From Castellaniella sp. UBA6218 (lineage in GTDB: Bacteria > Pseudomonadota > Gammaproteobacteria > Burkholderiales > Burkholderiaceae_B), in assembly GCA_002421865.1 (NCBI GenBank), contig DISE01000060.1, positions 1 to 17,800 of the forward strand: a DNA stretch of 17,800 nt, given 5' to 3'. The notes below the pieces were generated by a model. That model had not been told where the DNA came from and did not search any database. It worked only from the letters and a program-made list of their open reading frames with translations. Made by a program: the position numbers and the translations under genes. This document shows positions 7,668 to 15,242 of the stretch, piece by piece (the first letter of the stretch is position 1; each line of letters opens with the position of its first letter).

Positions 7668-8269
7668 TGAACGAATTGCCCGGTTTCTCCCATCCCGCCG
7701 AAGCCCAGATCCTGGCCCGCATCCCGGAAGCCATCCGCGACCGGGCTCGCGCGGTGCGCATGATGGTGTTCGACGTCGACGGCATCCTGACCGATGGCAG
7801 TCTCTGGTATGGCGAACACGGCGAGGCCGTCAAGCCCTTCAATGCGCTGGATGGCCACGGTCTGCGGCTGCTGCGCGAGCAGGGCATCCACGTCGCCTGG
7901 GTCAGCGGCCGAAAAAGCGCCATCACGGCCCGCCGGGCGGCCGAACTGGGCATCTCGCCCATCCTCCAGGGGGTCCGCGACAAGATCAACACGGTCGAAG
8001 ACCTTGCCCGCGAGGCCGGCCTGTCCCTGCAGGATTTGGGCTACATGGGCGACGACATCATCGATCTGCCCGTGCTGCAGCGGGTCGGCTTCGCCGCCAG
8101 CGTGCCCAACGCGCCCTTTTATGTCGGCCAGGCGGCCCACTGGACCAGCACCCTGCGCGGCGGCGCGGGCGCCGTGCGCGAATGCTGCGACCTGATCCTG
8201 GCGGCCCAGGGCCGCCTGGGCGCCTGCTTCACGGCCTCCCTGTCCACGCTGGGCGGAGCCATCCAGTGA
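7667..8269 (+). CDS. kdsC: 3-deoxy-D-manno-octulosonate-8-phosphate phosphatase
   Basis: KdsC hydrolyses Kdo-8-phosphate to free Kdo and phosphate, the last step before activation by KdsB. It is a cytoplasmic C0-type HAD phosphatase, usually a tetramer. The 200-residue product shows HAD motif I FDVDGILTDG with D36 and D38, motif II WVSGRKS around S80, motif III lysine K106 in VRDKI, and motif IV GDD at 128-130. It lacks a cap domain, as KdsC should. The start overlaps the kdsD stop by one base and the stop overlaps the GTG of lptC (GTGA). Kdo synthesis and LPS transport are therefore translationally linked here. Confidence 0.96.
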   Translation: MNELPGFSHPAEAQILARIPEAIRDRARAVRMMVFDVDGILTDGSLWYGEHGEAVKPFNALDGHGLRLLREQGIHVAWVSGRKSAITARRAAELGISPILQGVRDKINTVEDLAREAGLSLQDLGYMGDDIIDLPVLQRVGFAASVPNAPFYVGQAAHWTSTLRGGAGAVRECCDLILAAQGRLGACFTASLSTLGGAIQ

Positions 8270-8883
8270 AGGACCGCCTGCCCAGCCTCGTCGCCGTGCT
8301 GCTGCTCGGCCTGCTGGTGCTGGGCACCTGGTGGGCTTCCGACTACACCCTGCGCTCGATCCAGATCGATCCGCCCCGGCGCGTCACCCACGAACGCGAC
8401 TCCTGGTCGGACCGGTTCACGATGGTGCGCACGGACCCCGCCGGGCGCGCCATCAACCGCCTGGAAGGCTTGGCCATGGAACACTTCCCCGACACCGGCG
8501 CCTACGAGATCACCTCGCCGCGCGCGGTCGGCCACCAGCCAGGCTCCCCCATCACCGAGGGCACCGCCGACCATGGCACGCTCGACGAGCGCGGCGACCG
8601 CATCGTGCTCAACGGCAACGCCCACCTGAAACGCCTGCCCGACGCCGAACACCAGTTGCTCGACGTGCGCAGTTCCCAGCTCGTCATCGAACCCAACCGG
8701 GATCTGGTCCACACGGATCGCCCGGCGCTGGTCATCAACGGTCATTCCACGCTGCGGGGCAAGGGCATGCGCTACGATAACCGCACCCGCCAACTGACCG
8801 TCACGGCGGCCAGCGACGTCAAGATCTCGGGCGAAGACCAGGCCACTCGCAACGCCGGACCCAAAAAGAACGCTCAACCATGA
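8266..8883 (+). CDS. lptC: LPS export system protein LptC
   Basis: LptC is a single-pass inner-membrane protein that receives LPS from the LptB2FG transporter and passes it to LptA in the periplasm. The 205-residue product has an N-terminal anchor helix at ~7-24 (LVAVLLLGLLVLGTWWA), then a periplasmic beta-rich domain with repeated short strands such as RIVLNGNAHLKR. The GTG at 8266 is chosen over the long upstream open frame because it overlaps the kdsC stop as GTGA and places the anchor helix at the very N-terminus. The ORF upstream in this frame only shadows kdsC. The next gene, lptA, overlaps by ATGA. Confidence 0.93.
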   Translation: MKDRLPSLVAVLLLGLLVLGTWWASDYTLRSIQIDPPRRVTHERDSWSDRFTMVRTDPAGRAINRLEGLAMEHFPDTGAYEITSPRAVGHQPGSPITEGTADHGTLDERGDRIVLNGNAHLKRLPDAEHQLLDVRSSQLVIEPNRDLVHTDRPALVINGHSTLRGKGMRYDNRTRQLTVTAASDVKISGEDQATRNAGPKKNAQP

Positions 8884-9478
8884 AAATCCCGTCTCCCGCA
8901 CTGATCGCGGCGATCGCCGCCGGCATCCTGTCCCTGGCTTCCCTGGCGGCCGCCGCTCAGGACAAGCCCGCGCCCAAGGACGAGCCCGACACGGTCATCC
9001 TGTCCGACACCCTGCACTACGACGACGTCAACAAGACCAGCACATTCACCGGCAATGTGATCCTGACCCGGGGCACGATGACCCTGCGCGGCGACAAGCT
9101 CGTCACCCGCGAGGACGCCCAGGGCAACCAGTTCGGCACCGCCACCGCAGAAAAAGGCCGGGTCGTCACCATCCGCCAGGAAAACCCCGAGAAATTCGAA
9201 ACGATCATCGCCACCGGCCTGCAGGCCGACTACGCCGGCTCCTCCGGCGACATCACCCTGACGGGCCAGGCCACCGTGACTCGCCAGATCTGCGGCCAGG
9301 CCTTCGACAACGTCCGCGGCGCCCGGATCATCTATCACGAAAAGTCCGGCACCTACGAGGCGTTCGGCGGGCAGAACTCCGCCGCCGCAGGCGGCCGCGT
9401 CCGGTCCCTGGCTCAGCCGCAGTCCCGCATCGACCAGGCCATCGCCCGGTGCAAGGCCAAGAAAGCGGGCCGGTCGTA

Positions 9479-9479
<1 letters not shown>
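8880..9479 (+). CDS. lptA: LPS transport periplasmic protein LptA
   Basis: LptA forms the periplasmic bridge that carries LPS between LptC and LptD. The 199-residue product begins with a clear Sec signal peptide, and cleavage is likely after A26 (LAAAA then QDKP). The mature protein has the LptA/OstA fold pattern: SDTLHYDDVNKTSTFTGNVILTR and later DITLTGQATVTRQ, each a strand-rich repeat of the beta-jellyroll. Two cysteines (in RQICGQ and near the C-terminus in ARCKAKK) could form a disulfide, though this is only inference. The ATG overlaps the lptC stop by 4 bp. The TAA stop shares one base with the lptB ATG (TAATG). Confidence 0.95.
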
Positions 9480-10273
<794 letters not shown>

Positions 10274-10331
10274 GCCGGCGGGCGCAAGGCCGTCCGGACC
10301 GATCTTGGTATCCTACACCGAAAACAGGCGC

Positions 10332-10359
10332 TTGATGTTGCGGATGCAATGGGTACACT
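10332..10359 (+). promoter_or_regulatory. Candidate sigma-70 promoter for hpf
   Basis: TTGATG (10332-10337) and TACACT (10354-10359) are separated by 16 bp, giving a plausible sigma-70 promoter in the lptB-hpf gap. It would start a leader of roughly 88 nt before the hpf ATG. The match is moderate (4 of 6 in each box). Confidence 0.45.
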
Positions 10360-10383
10360 GGACCTGTCATCGAACTGTCAGAA

Positions 10384-10446
10384 AAGGAGGCCAATCCCGT
10401 CCATCCCCGGTTCCCTCCGGAACCCTCCCCGTCTTTCCGCAAGGAG
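10384..10446 (+). promoter_or_regulatory. hpf leader: orphan Shine-Dalgarno, CUCC-loop hairpin and hpf Shine-Dalgarno
   Basis: The leader contains a full AAGGAGG (10384-10390) with no ATG, GTG or TTG at usable spacing. A perfect 6-bp hairpin follows: GGTTCC (10409-10414), loop CTCC, GGAACC (10419-10424). The true hpf Shine-Dalgarno AAGGAG is at 10441-10446. The CUCC loop is complementary to GGAG in both purine tracts, so two exclusive loop pairings are possible, one of which would hide the hpf ribosome site. The elements are seen directly. The switching idea is inference. Confidence 0.4.
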
Positions 10447-10453
10447 TCTGCAT

Positions 10454-10780
10454 ATGAGCCTGACAATCACCGGTCGCAATCTGGAAATCACCCCGGCCAT
10501 CCGCGAATACGTCCACACCAAGACGGCGCGTGTCCTGCGGCACTTCGATCAGGTCATCGACACACAGGTCATGCTCTCGATCGAGCCCCTGAAACACACT
10601 GCCGAAATCACCATGCGCCTGCGTGGCAAGGACCTGCACTGCGAAGCCTCGGACGAAAACCTGTATGCGGCCATCGATCTGCTGGTCGACAAGGCCGACC
10701 GCCAGGTCATCAAGTACAAGACCAAGGCTCAGGATCACGTCGTCCACGAACCCCCCAAGCGCCAGGAAGTGATCGTCTGA
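10454..10780 (+). CDS. hpf: Ribosome hibernation promoting factor (short HPF / sigma-54 modulation protein)
   Basis: HPF binds in the decoding region of the 30S subunit in slow growth and favours inactive 100S ribosome dimers. The 108-residue product is the short type and has no C-terminal dimerisation domain of long HPF. It begins MSLTITGRNLEITPAIREYV, the standard start of the family, and has the CEASDENLYAAIDLLVDKADRQVIKYK helix region near the C-terminus. The ATG at 10454 has AAGGAG at 10441-10446 upstream. An in-frame ATG at 10349 would add 35 unconserved residues and lies within the predicted promoter. The gene usually follows rpoN, but here it follows lptB directly and seems to have its own promoter. 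Confidence 0.95.
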   Translation: MSLTITGRNLEITPAIREYVHTKTARVLRHFDQVIDTQVMLSIEPLKHTAEITMRLRGKDLHCEASDENLYAAIDLLVDKADRQVIKYKTKAQDHVVHEPPKRQEVIV

Positions 10781-10789
10781 CGGCACGCT

Positions 10790-10808
10790 CGGGCCGGCCT
10801 CCGGCCCG
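10790..10808 (+). terminator. GC-rich hairpin after hpf, possible terminator
   Basis: CGGGCCGG, loop CCT, then CCGGCCCG form a perfect 8-bp stem starting 10 bp after the hpf stop codon. There is no T-run after it, so it is not a canonical intrinsic terminator. It may instead stall polymerase or protect the hpf mRNA 3' end. The ptsN promoter follows within 40 bp. Confidence 0.4.
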
Positions 10809-10847
10809 GAACCACACATGGCCTCGAGACGTCCGTCCGGGGCCATA

Positions 10848-10874
10848 TTGTTACAGGGCCCATTTACCTATAAT
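10848..10874 (+). promoter_or_regulatory. ptsN promoter with consensus TATAAT, at leaderless spacing
   Basis: TTGTTA (10848-10853) and a perfect TATAAT (10869-10874) are 15 bp apart, a short spacer. The -10 ends 7 nt before the ATG at 10882, so the predicted transcript would begin at or beside the start codon. The ATG at 10873 overlaps the -10 box and so cannot lie in this transcript. Confidence 0.5.
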
Positions 10875-10881
10875 GGACGCC

Positions 10882-11379
10882 ATGAATCTCACTCCCCGCA
10901 TCCTGCCGCCCGACAATATCGTCCTGGACCTGGCCGCGACCAGCAAGAAACGCGCCTTCGAGCACGCAGGACTGCTGTTCGAGAATCACCAGGGCGTCGC
11001 GCGCACGGCGGTGTTCCACAGCCTGCTGGCTCGCGAACGGCTGGGATCGACCGCGCTGGGCCACGAGGTCGCCATCCCGCACGGACGCCTCAAGGATCTG
11101 CGCGAGCCTCACGCCGCCTTCATCCGGCTGGCCGAGCCCGTCCGGTTCGACGCCAACGACGGCCGCACGGCCCGCCTGCTGTTCTTCCTGCTGATCCCGG
11201 AAACCGCCACCCAGACCCATCTGGACCTGCTGGCCGGCATCGCCCGCCTGATGTCCGACGCGGGCATCCGCCAGGCGCTGACGCAATCCACGGACCCCCA
11301 GGAAGTCCATCACCTGATCCTGACTGGCGCAAGCGCCCCGGCCCCTGAACATGCTGACCATCCAAGAGCTGATTCGTGA
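10882..11379 (+). CDS. ptsN: PTS IIA-like nitrogen regulatory protein (EIIA-Ntr)
   Basis: PtsN is the terminal phosphoryl acceptor of the nitrogen-related phosphotransferase system and regulates partners by its phosphorylation state rather than moving sugar. The 165-residue product is of usual length. H67 in GHEVAIPHGRL is the expected phosphorylation site. The start at 10882 (MNLTPRILPPDNIVLDL) is preferred over the ATG three codons upstream (10873) because that one overlaps the TATAAT box. There is no Shine-Dalgarno. The last ~9 codons and the stop overlap hprK by 29 bp in another frame. It sits with hprK and hpf, as in many betaproteobacteria. Confidence 0.95.
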   Translation: MNLTPRILPPDNIVLDLAATSKKRAFEHAGLLFENHQGVARTAVFHSLLARERLGSTALGHEVAIPHGRLKDLREPHAAFIRLAEPVRFDANDGRTARLLFFLLIPETATQTHLDLLAGIARLMSDAGIRQALTQSTDPQEVHHLILTGASAPAPEHADHPRADS

Positions 11380-12289
11380 CAACACCGAGAAGATCCGTTT
11401 CTCCTGGATCGCAGGCCAGGACGCCGCCGACCGGCGCCTGATTCCCGACACCAGCGGCGCCGCCGCAGATCTGATCGGCCACCTGAACCTGATCCATCCG
11501 GGGCGCATCCAGGTCTTCGGCGCGGAGGAAGTATCCTACTATCTGCGGCTCGACCCGCGCCGCCGCCAGCACCACATGGACGAACTGGTGGCTGGTGGTG
11601 TCCCCGCCATCGTCATGGCGGCCGGCACCCAGACGCCCGAGGATCTCCGGGCCTACTGCCTGGCGCACGAAATCCCGCTGCTGTCCACGGCCACCGACGC
11701 GGCCCTCCTGATCGACCTGCTGCGCATCTACCTGGGCAAGCGGATGGCGCCCAAGACCACGGTGCATGGCGTCTTCATGGACGTGCTGGGACTGGGCGTC
11801 CTGATCACCGGGGAATCGGGACTGGGCAAGAGCGAACTGGCCCTGGAGCTGATTTCCCGGGGTCACGGGCTGGTGGCCGACGACGCCGTCGAACTCTCGC
11901 GTACCGCGCCGAACTTCATCGAAGGCCAGTGCCCGCCTCTGCTCCAGAACCTGCTTGAGGTCCGCGGCCTCGGACTGCTGGACATCCGCACGATCTTCGG
12001 CGAGACCTCGGTGCGGCGCAAGATGAAGATCAAGCTGATCGTCCACCTGGTGCGCCTGACGCCCGACAACTTCGAGCGGCTGCCGACCCAGGACGAATAC
12101 CAGGACATCCTGGGCATCCCGATCCGCCGGGTGATGCTGCAGGTCGCGGCGGGCCGCAACCTGGCCGTGCTGGTCGAGGCCGCCGTGCGCAACACCATCC
12201 TCAGCCTGCGCGGCATCGACACCATGGGCGAATTCATCGAACGCCAGGCCCTGGCCATCATGGAGAACTCCCGGGAGGCCCGGTCATGA
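11351..12289 (+). CDS. hprK: HPr kinase/phosphorylase
   Basis: HprK phosphorylates HPr on a regulatory serine and also removes that phosphate, thereby tuning PTS output. The 312-residue product has an N-terminal domain (~1-130) and a P-loop catalytic domain. H139 in TVHG precedes the Walker A GESGLGKS at 154-161. The HprK hallmark EVRGLGLLDI is at 203-212. The 29-bp overlap with ptsN means the ribosome site for hprK lies inside ptsN. A proteobacterial HprK next to ptsN suggests an incomplete, regulatory PTS. The ptsH/ptsI genes are not in this window. The gap to rapZ is 40 bp. Confidence 0.96.
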   Translation: MLTIQELIRDNTEKIRFSWIAGQDAADRRLIPDTSGAAADLIGHLNLIHPGRIQVFGAEEVSYYLRLDPRRRQHHMDELVAGGVPAIVMAAGTQTPEDLRAYCLAHEIPLLSTATDAALLIDLLRIYLGKRMAPKTTVHGVFMDVLGLGVLITGESGLGKSELALELISRGHGLVADDAVELSRTAPNFIEGQCPPLLQNLLEVRGLGLLDIRTIFGETSVRRKMKIKLIVHLVRLTPDNFERLPTQDEYQDILGIPIRRVMLQVAAGRNLAVLVEAAVRNTILSLRGIDTMGEFIERQALAIMENSREARS

Positions 12290-12329
12290 CCACGCGCCCG
12301 ACGAAGCGCCCACCCTCGTTGCGCACGCC

Positions 12330-13205
12330 ATGCTGAACATCGTCCTCATCACCGGAATCTCCGGTTCGGGCAAGTCCGTGGCCCTGCGCATGCTGGAGGA
12401 CACCGGCTATACCTGCATCGACAACCTGCCGGTGCGCTTCCTGCACGAATTCATCGCCAGCACCCAGGACAGCGGCCTGGAACGGGTGGCGGTCGCCATC
12501 GACGTGCGCACGCCGGGCGATCTGGACGACCTGCCGGGCATCCTGACCAGCCTGCGCGCCATGGGCACGGCGCTGCACGTGATCTTCCTGGAGGCCGACG
12601 ACCACACCCTGATGCAGCGCTATTCCGAATCCCGGCGCCGCCATCCGCTGACCGACCGCCTGCAGCACGAAGGCCTGGAGGCCTCGCTGCAGGACTGCAT
12701 CACCCGCGAACGGGAACTTCTGGCCCCCCTGCGCAACCAGGAACACGTCATCGACACGTCGGACCTGGCCCCCGGGCAACTGCGCGCCTGGGTACGCGAC
12801 CTGGTCCAGACGGACCGCCCCTCGGTCATCCTGACCTTCGAATCTTTCGCCTACAAGCGCGGAGTACCGCACGATGCCGATCTGGTCTTCGACGTACGCT
12901 GCCTGCCCAATCCCCACTACGACGCGCAGTTGCGCCCGTTGACGGGGCGCGACGCCCCGGTCGCCGCCTGGCTGGCCCAGTTCGGCAGCGTCGAATCCAT
13001 GATCGACGACATCGCCGCCTTCATCCGCAAATGGCTGCCCTTGTACATGCAGGACACGCGCAACTACCTGACCGTGGCCATCGGCTGCACCGGCGGCCAG
13101 CACCGTTCGGTCTACGTCACCGAACAGCTCGCCCGGCGTTTCGCGGACCACTCCCCCCTGCTGGTACGCCATCGCAACCCCAAACTGCAGGAATCCAGGC
13201 CATGA
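12330..13205 (+). CDS. rapZ: RNase adapter protein RapZ / nucleotide-binding protein
   Basis: RapZ in E. coli binds glucosamine-6-phosphate and guides RNase E to the small RNA GlmZ, controlling synthesis of amino-sugar precursors of the envelope. Whether it does so in this organism is unknown. The 291-residue product has Walker A GISGSGKS (9-16), a Walker B-like AIDVR (56-60) and the C-terminal RNA-binding hallmark GCTGGQHRS (252-260). The ATG at 12330 is the standard family start (MLNIVLITGISGSGKS) although no Shine-Dalgarno is visible. The gap after hprK holds no separate gene. The stop overlaps the downstream lipoprotein gene by 4 bp (ATGA). Confidence 0.96.
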   Translation: MLNIVLITGISGSGKSVALRMLEDTGYTCIDNLPVRFLHEFIASTQDSGLERVAVAIDVRTPGDLDDLPGILTSLRAMGTALHVIFLEADDHTLMQRYSESRRRHPLTDRLQHEGLEASLQDCITRERELLAPLRNQEHVIDTSDLAPGQLRAWVRDLVQTDRPSVILTFESFAYKRGVPHDADLVFDVRCLPNPHYDAQLRPLTGRDAPVAAWLAQFGSVESMIDDIAAFIRKWLPLYMQDTRNYLTVAIGCTGGQHRSVYVTEQLARRFADHSPLLVRHRNPKLQESRP

Positions 13206-14221
13206 GCGCCCGGATGAGCCCGGACACGGGACAGTCCCCGCGGACAGGCCTGCGCCTGGCGAATCCGGGCCGCCTGCAAGCGGCGCAGGGGATGGCGCGC
13301 CGGATCATCCTGGGCCTGCTGGGCGCCACGCTGGTGGTTCTTGCGGGCTGCGCCTCGCGTTCGGGCGGCTACTACAAGGACGATGGCCCGGGCCGCGACA
13401 TTCCGGCCGACATCGCCTCCATTCCCGACGCCGTACCCCGCATCGAACGGCACGCTCCGGCCAATTTCCGCCCCTACGAAGTCTTCGGCGTGCGCTACAT
13501 CCCCATCGCCGAGGACCAGCCCTACCGCCAGGAAGGCGTGGCTTCATGGTATGGCCGCAAGTTCCACGGCGAAAAGACCGCCAACGGCGAAACCTACGAC
13601 ATGTACGCGATGACGGCGGCACACCCGACCCTGCCCATCCCAAGCTATGCGCGGGTGACCCGGGCGGGCACCAACCGCTCGGTGATCGTGCGCATCAACG
13701 ACCGGGGTCCCTTCCATCCCGGCCGGATCATCGACCTGTCCTACGTGGCCGCCGCCAAACTCGGCCTGATCGGTCCCGGCAGCGGTCGCGTGGTCGTGCA
13801 GGCCATCACCAACTCCGACATCCGCGCCGGCCGCTATCCGGCGGCGCCCCTGATGGCTTCGGCCCCGGCATCCCCGCCGCCCGACGCTGCCCAGGCCCGG
13901 CCGGTCAGCCTGCCCGCGGAGCCCCTCGAGCCGCTGACGCCCCTGGCGCCCGTTCCCCCGGTCTCCGAGGCACCCCGGCCGGGCGGGATCTACCTGCAGT
14001 TCGGCGCCTTCTCCTCGGCCCAGAATGCCCAGTCGCTGGCCCAGCGGGTCAACACCGAGGCCGCCGGCCAGGCCGGCCCCGCCACCGTCATCCATCAGCC
14101 GCCGCTCTTCAAGGTCCGCATGGGCCCCTACCTGTCGCGCGACGAAGCCGCGCACACCGCCTCGCGGCTGGCGGAATCCGCCGGCCTGAATCCCGTGATC
14201 GCGCTGGATCAGGGGCTTTGA
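13202..14221 (+). CDS. rlpA: Septal ring lytic transglycosylase RlpA family lipoprotein with SPOR domain
   Basis: RlpA is an outer-membrane lipoprotein that cleaves peptidoglycan strands lacking stem peptides, and its SPOR domain targets it to division septa. The 339-residue product has lipobox VLAGC with lipid cysteine C50, a double-psi beta-barrel domain at ~110-200 and a SPOR domain at ~262-336. E130, H141 and D167 have the same spacing as the catalytic E120, H131 and D157 of P. aeruginosa RlpA. A proline-rich linker (~215-260) joins the domains. The ATG at 13202 overlaps the rapZ stop (ATGA), but it leaves 30 residues before a compact lipoprotein signal starting MARRIILGLL. The ATG at 13292 is therefore a real alternative start. 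rsmI is convergent, 29 bp away. Confidence 0.92.
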   Translation: MSARMSPDTGQSPRTGLRLANPGRLQAAQGMARRIILGLLGATLVVLAGCASRSGGYYKDDGPGRDIPADIASIPDAVPRIERHAPANFRPYEVFGVRYIPIAEDQPYRQEGVASWYGRKFHGEKTANGETYDMYAMTAAHPTLPIPSYARVTRAGTNRSVIVRINDRGPFHPGRIIDLSYVAAAKLGLIGPGSGRVVVQAITNSDIRAGRYPAAPLMASAPASPPPDAAQARPVSLPAEPLEPLTPLAPVPPVSEAPRPGGIYLQFGAFSSAQNAQSLAQRVNTEAAGQAGPATVIHQPPLFKVRMGPYLSRDEAAHTASRLAESAGLNPVIALDQGL

Positions 14222-14246
14222 TCAGCGCGCTCCGATTCGTCAGGTA

Positions 14247-14272
14247 CCGATCAGTCCTCAGGCACTGATCGG
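14247..14272. terminator. Perfect inverted repeat at the rlpA/rsmI convergent junction
   Basis: CCGATCAGT (14247-14255) and ACTGATCGG (14264-14272) form a perfect 9-bp stem with an 8-nt loop. It spans the rsmI stop codon and its last codons, 25 bp after the rlpA stop. Its position between convergent genes suggests a bidirectional terminator or mRNA end protector. Neither strand has a T-run after the stem, so this is uncertain. Confidence 0.5.
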
Positions 14273-15201
14273 CGGCCGGACTCATTCAGTGCCCAGGCAT
14301 ACAGCCGGTCGCGAGCCAGACCCGTGGCCCGGGCGCCGATCCGCGCCGCGTCGCGCACAGACAACTCCTCCAGCAGCGCTTCCATGACCCGCCGCTGCTC
14401 GGGCGACAAGTCCTCGTCCGGCTCACGCGCCGACTCGTCGGCGTGCACCACCAGCACGAACTCTCCCTGTTCCCTGTGCGCGTCCTCGTCCAGCCAGGCG
14501 AGGGCGTCGCCCGCCGCCAAAGTACGGATTTCCTCGAAGCGTTTGCTCAGTTCACGCGCCACAGTCACCCGCCGGTCCGGTCCGGCCGCCATCGACAGGT
14601 CCATGAGCGCGGCCCGCAGGCGGTGCGGTGTCTCGAACATCACTACCGGCACCGGCCAGGCGAGCCACTGGTCCAGCCACTTGCGCCGCGCCTGGGCTTT
14701 GGACGGCATGAACCCGGCAAAGGCGAAGCCGGGCGCCTCGTCGCGGGTGGCTCCGCTGGCCATGAGGGCGGCCACGACGGCGCTGGGCCCCGGCAACGGC
14801 ACGACCCGATATCCGGCCGCCTGGACCTCGCGCACCACCCGCGCCCCCGGATCGCTCACCGCGGGCGCGCCGGCATCGGAAACCAGGGCGATGCGCTCGC
14901 CCTGGGCCAGCCGCCGGATCACGGCGCCGGCCGCCTCACGCTCGTTATGGCGGTGGGCGGCCAGCAGCGGCGTATCGATCCCCCAGGCGTCCAGCAACGC
15001 CCGGGTGGTGCGGGTATCCTCGGCGGCGATCGCGTCGCAGCGGCGCAGGGCCTCCCAGGCACGCAGGCTCAGATCGCCCAGATTGCCGATCGGCGTGGCG
15101 ACCACATACAGGCAGCCCGCCGGCCACGACTGGCCCGCCACCAGCTCGGCGTGACGTTTCCATGTCGGTCCGGCCTTTTCCCAGTCTGCGCTGTCCGTCA
15201 T
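14251..15201 (-). CDS. rsmI: 16S rRNA (cytidine(1402)-2'-O)-methyltransferase RsmI
   Basis: RsmI uses S-adenosylmethionine to methylate the 2'-OH of C1402 in 16S rRNA, which fine-tunes the P-site. The 316-residue product has the tetrapyrrole-methylase-like motifs in order: LYVVATPIGNLGDLSLRA (31-48), AAEDTRTTRALL (59-70), SDAGAPAVSDPG (108-119) and LPGPSAVVAAL (136-146). The C-terminal part (RDAARIGARATGLARDRLY) resembles the RsmI HTH-like tail. The ATG at 15201 is chosen because AGAGGAAG lies 8 nt upstream. The frame stays open further upstream only over the antisense of yraN. The gene is divergent from yraN with a 41-bp spacer and convergent with rlpA. Confidence 0.96.
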   Translation of the reverse strand: MTDSADWEKAGPTWKRHAELVAGQSWPAGCLYVVATPIGNLGDLSLRAWEALRRCDAIAAEDTRTTRALLDAWGIDTPLLAAHRHNEREAAGAVIRRLAQGERIALVSDAGAPAVSDPGARVVREVQAAGYRVVPLPGPSAVVAALMASGATRDEAPGFAFAGFMPSKAQARRKWLDQWLAWPVPVVMFETPHRLRAALMDLSMAAGPDRRVTVARELSKRFEEIRTLAAGDALAWLDEDAHREQGEFVLVVHADESAREPDEDLSPEQRRVMEALLEELSVRDAARIGARATGLARDRLYAWALNESGRRSVPED

Positions 15202-15242
15202 ACTCGTTGCTTCCTCTTGTCTTGCGGATTGGATATCCAGCC

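Noticed and set aside
7603..8265. Upstream extension of the lptC frame across kdsC
   Set aside because: The translated sequence is low complexity and unlike LptC. The GTG at 8266 gives a correct LptC N-terminus and a GTGA overlap with kdsC.
10274..10331. Possible terminator after lptB (CCGG...CCGG arms)
   Set aside because: The arms pair with two internal mismatches and there is no T-run, so the evidence is too weak to list.
10349..10453. 35-codon N-terminal extension of hpf from an ATG at 10349
   Set aside because: The ATG lies within the predicted promoter, the extension is not conserved HPF sequence, and the ATG at 10454 has AAGGAG upstream.
15202..15242. Promoter for yraN in the rsmI-yraN spacer (TTGCTT then GGATAT)
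   Set aside because: The boxes match poorly and the sequence also has to contain the rsmI Shine-Dalgarno, so it cannot be called with confidence.
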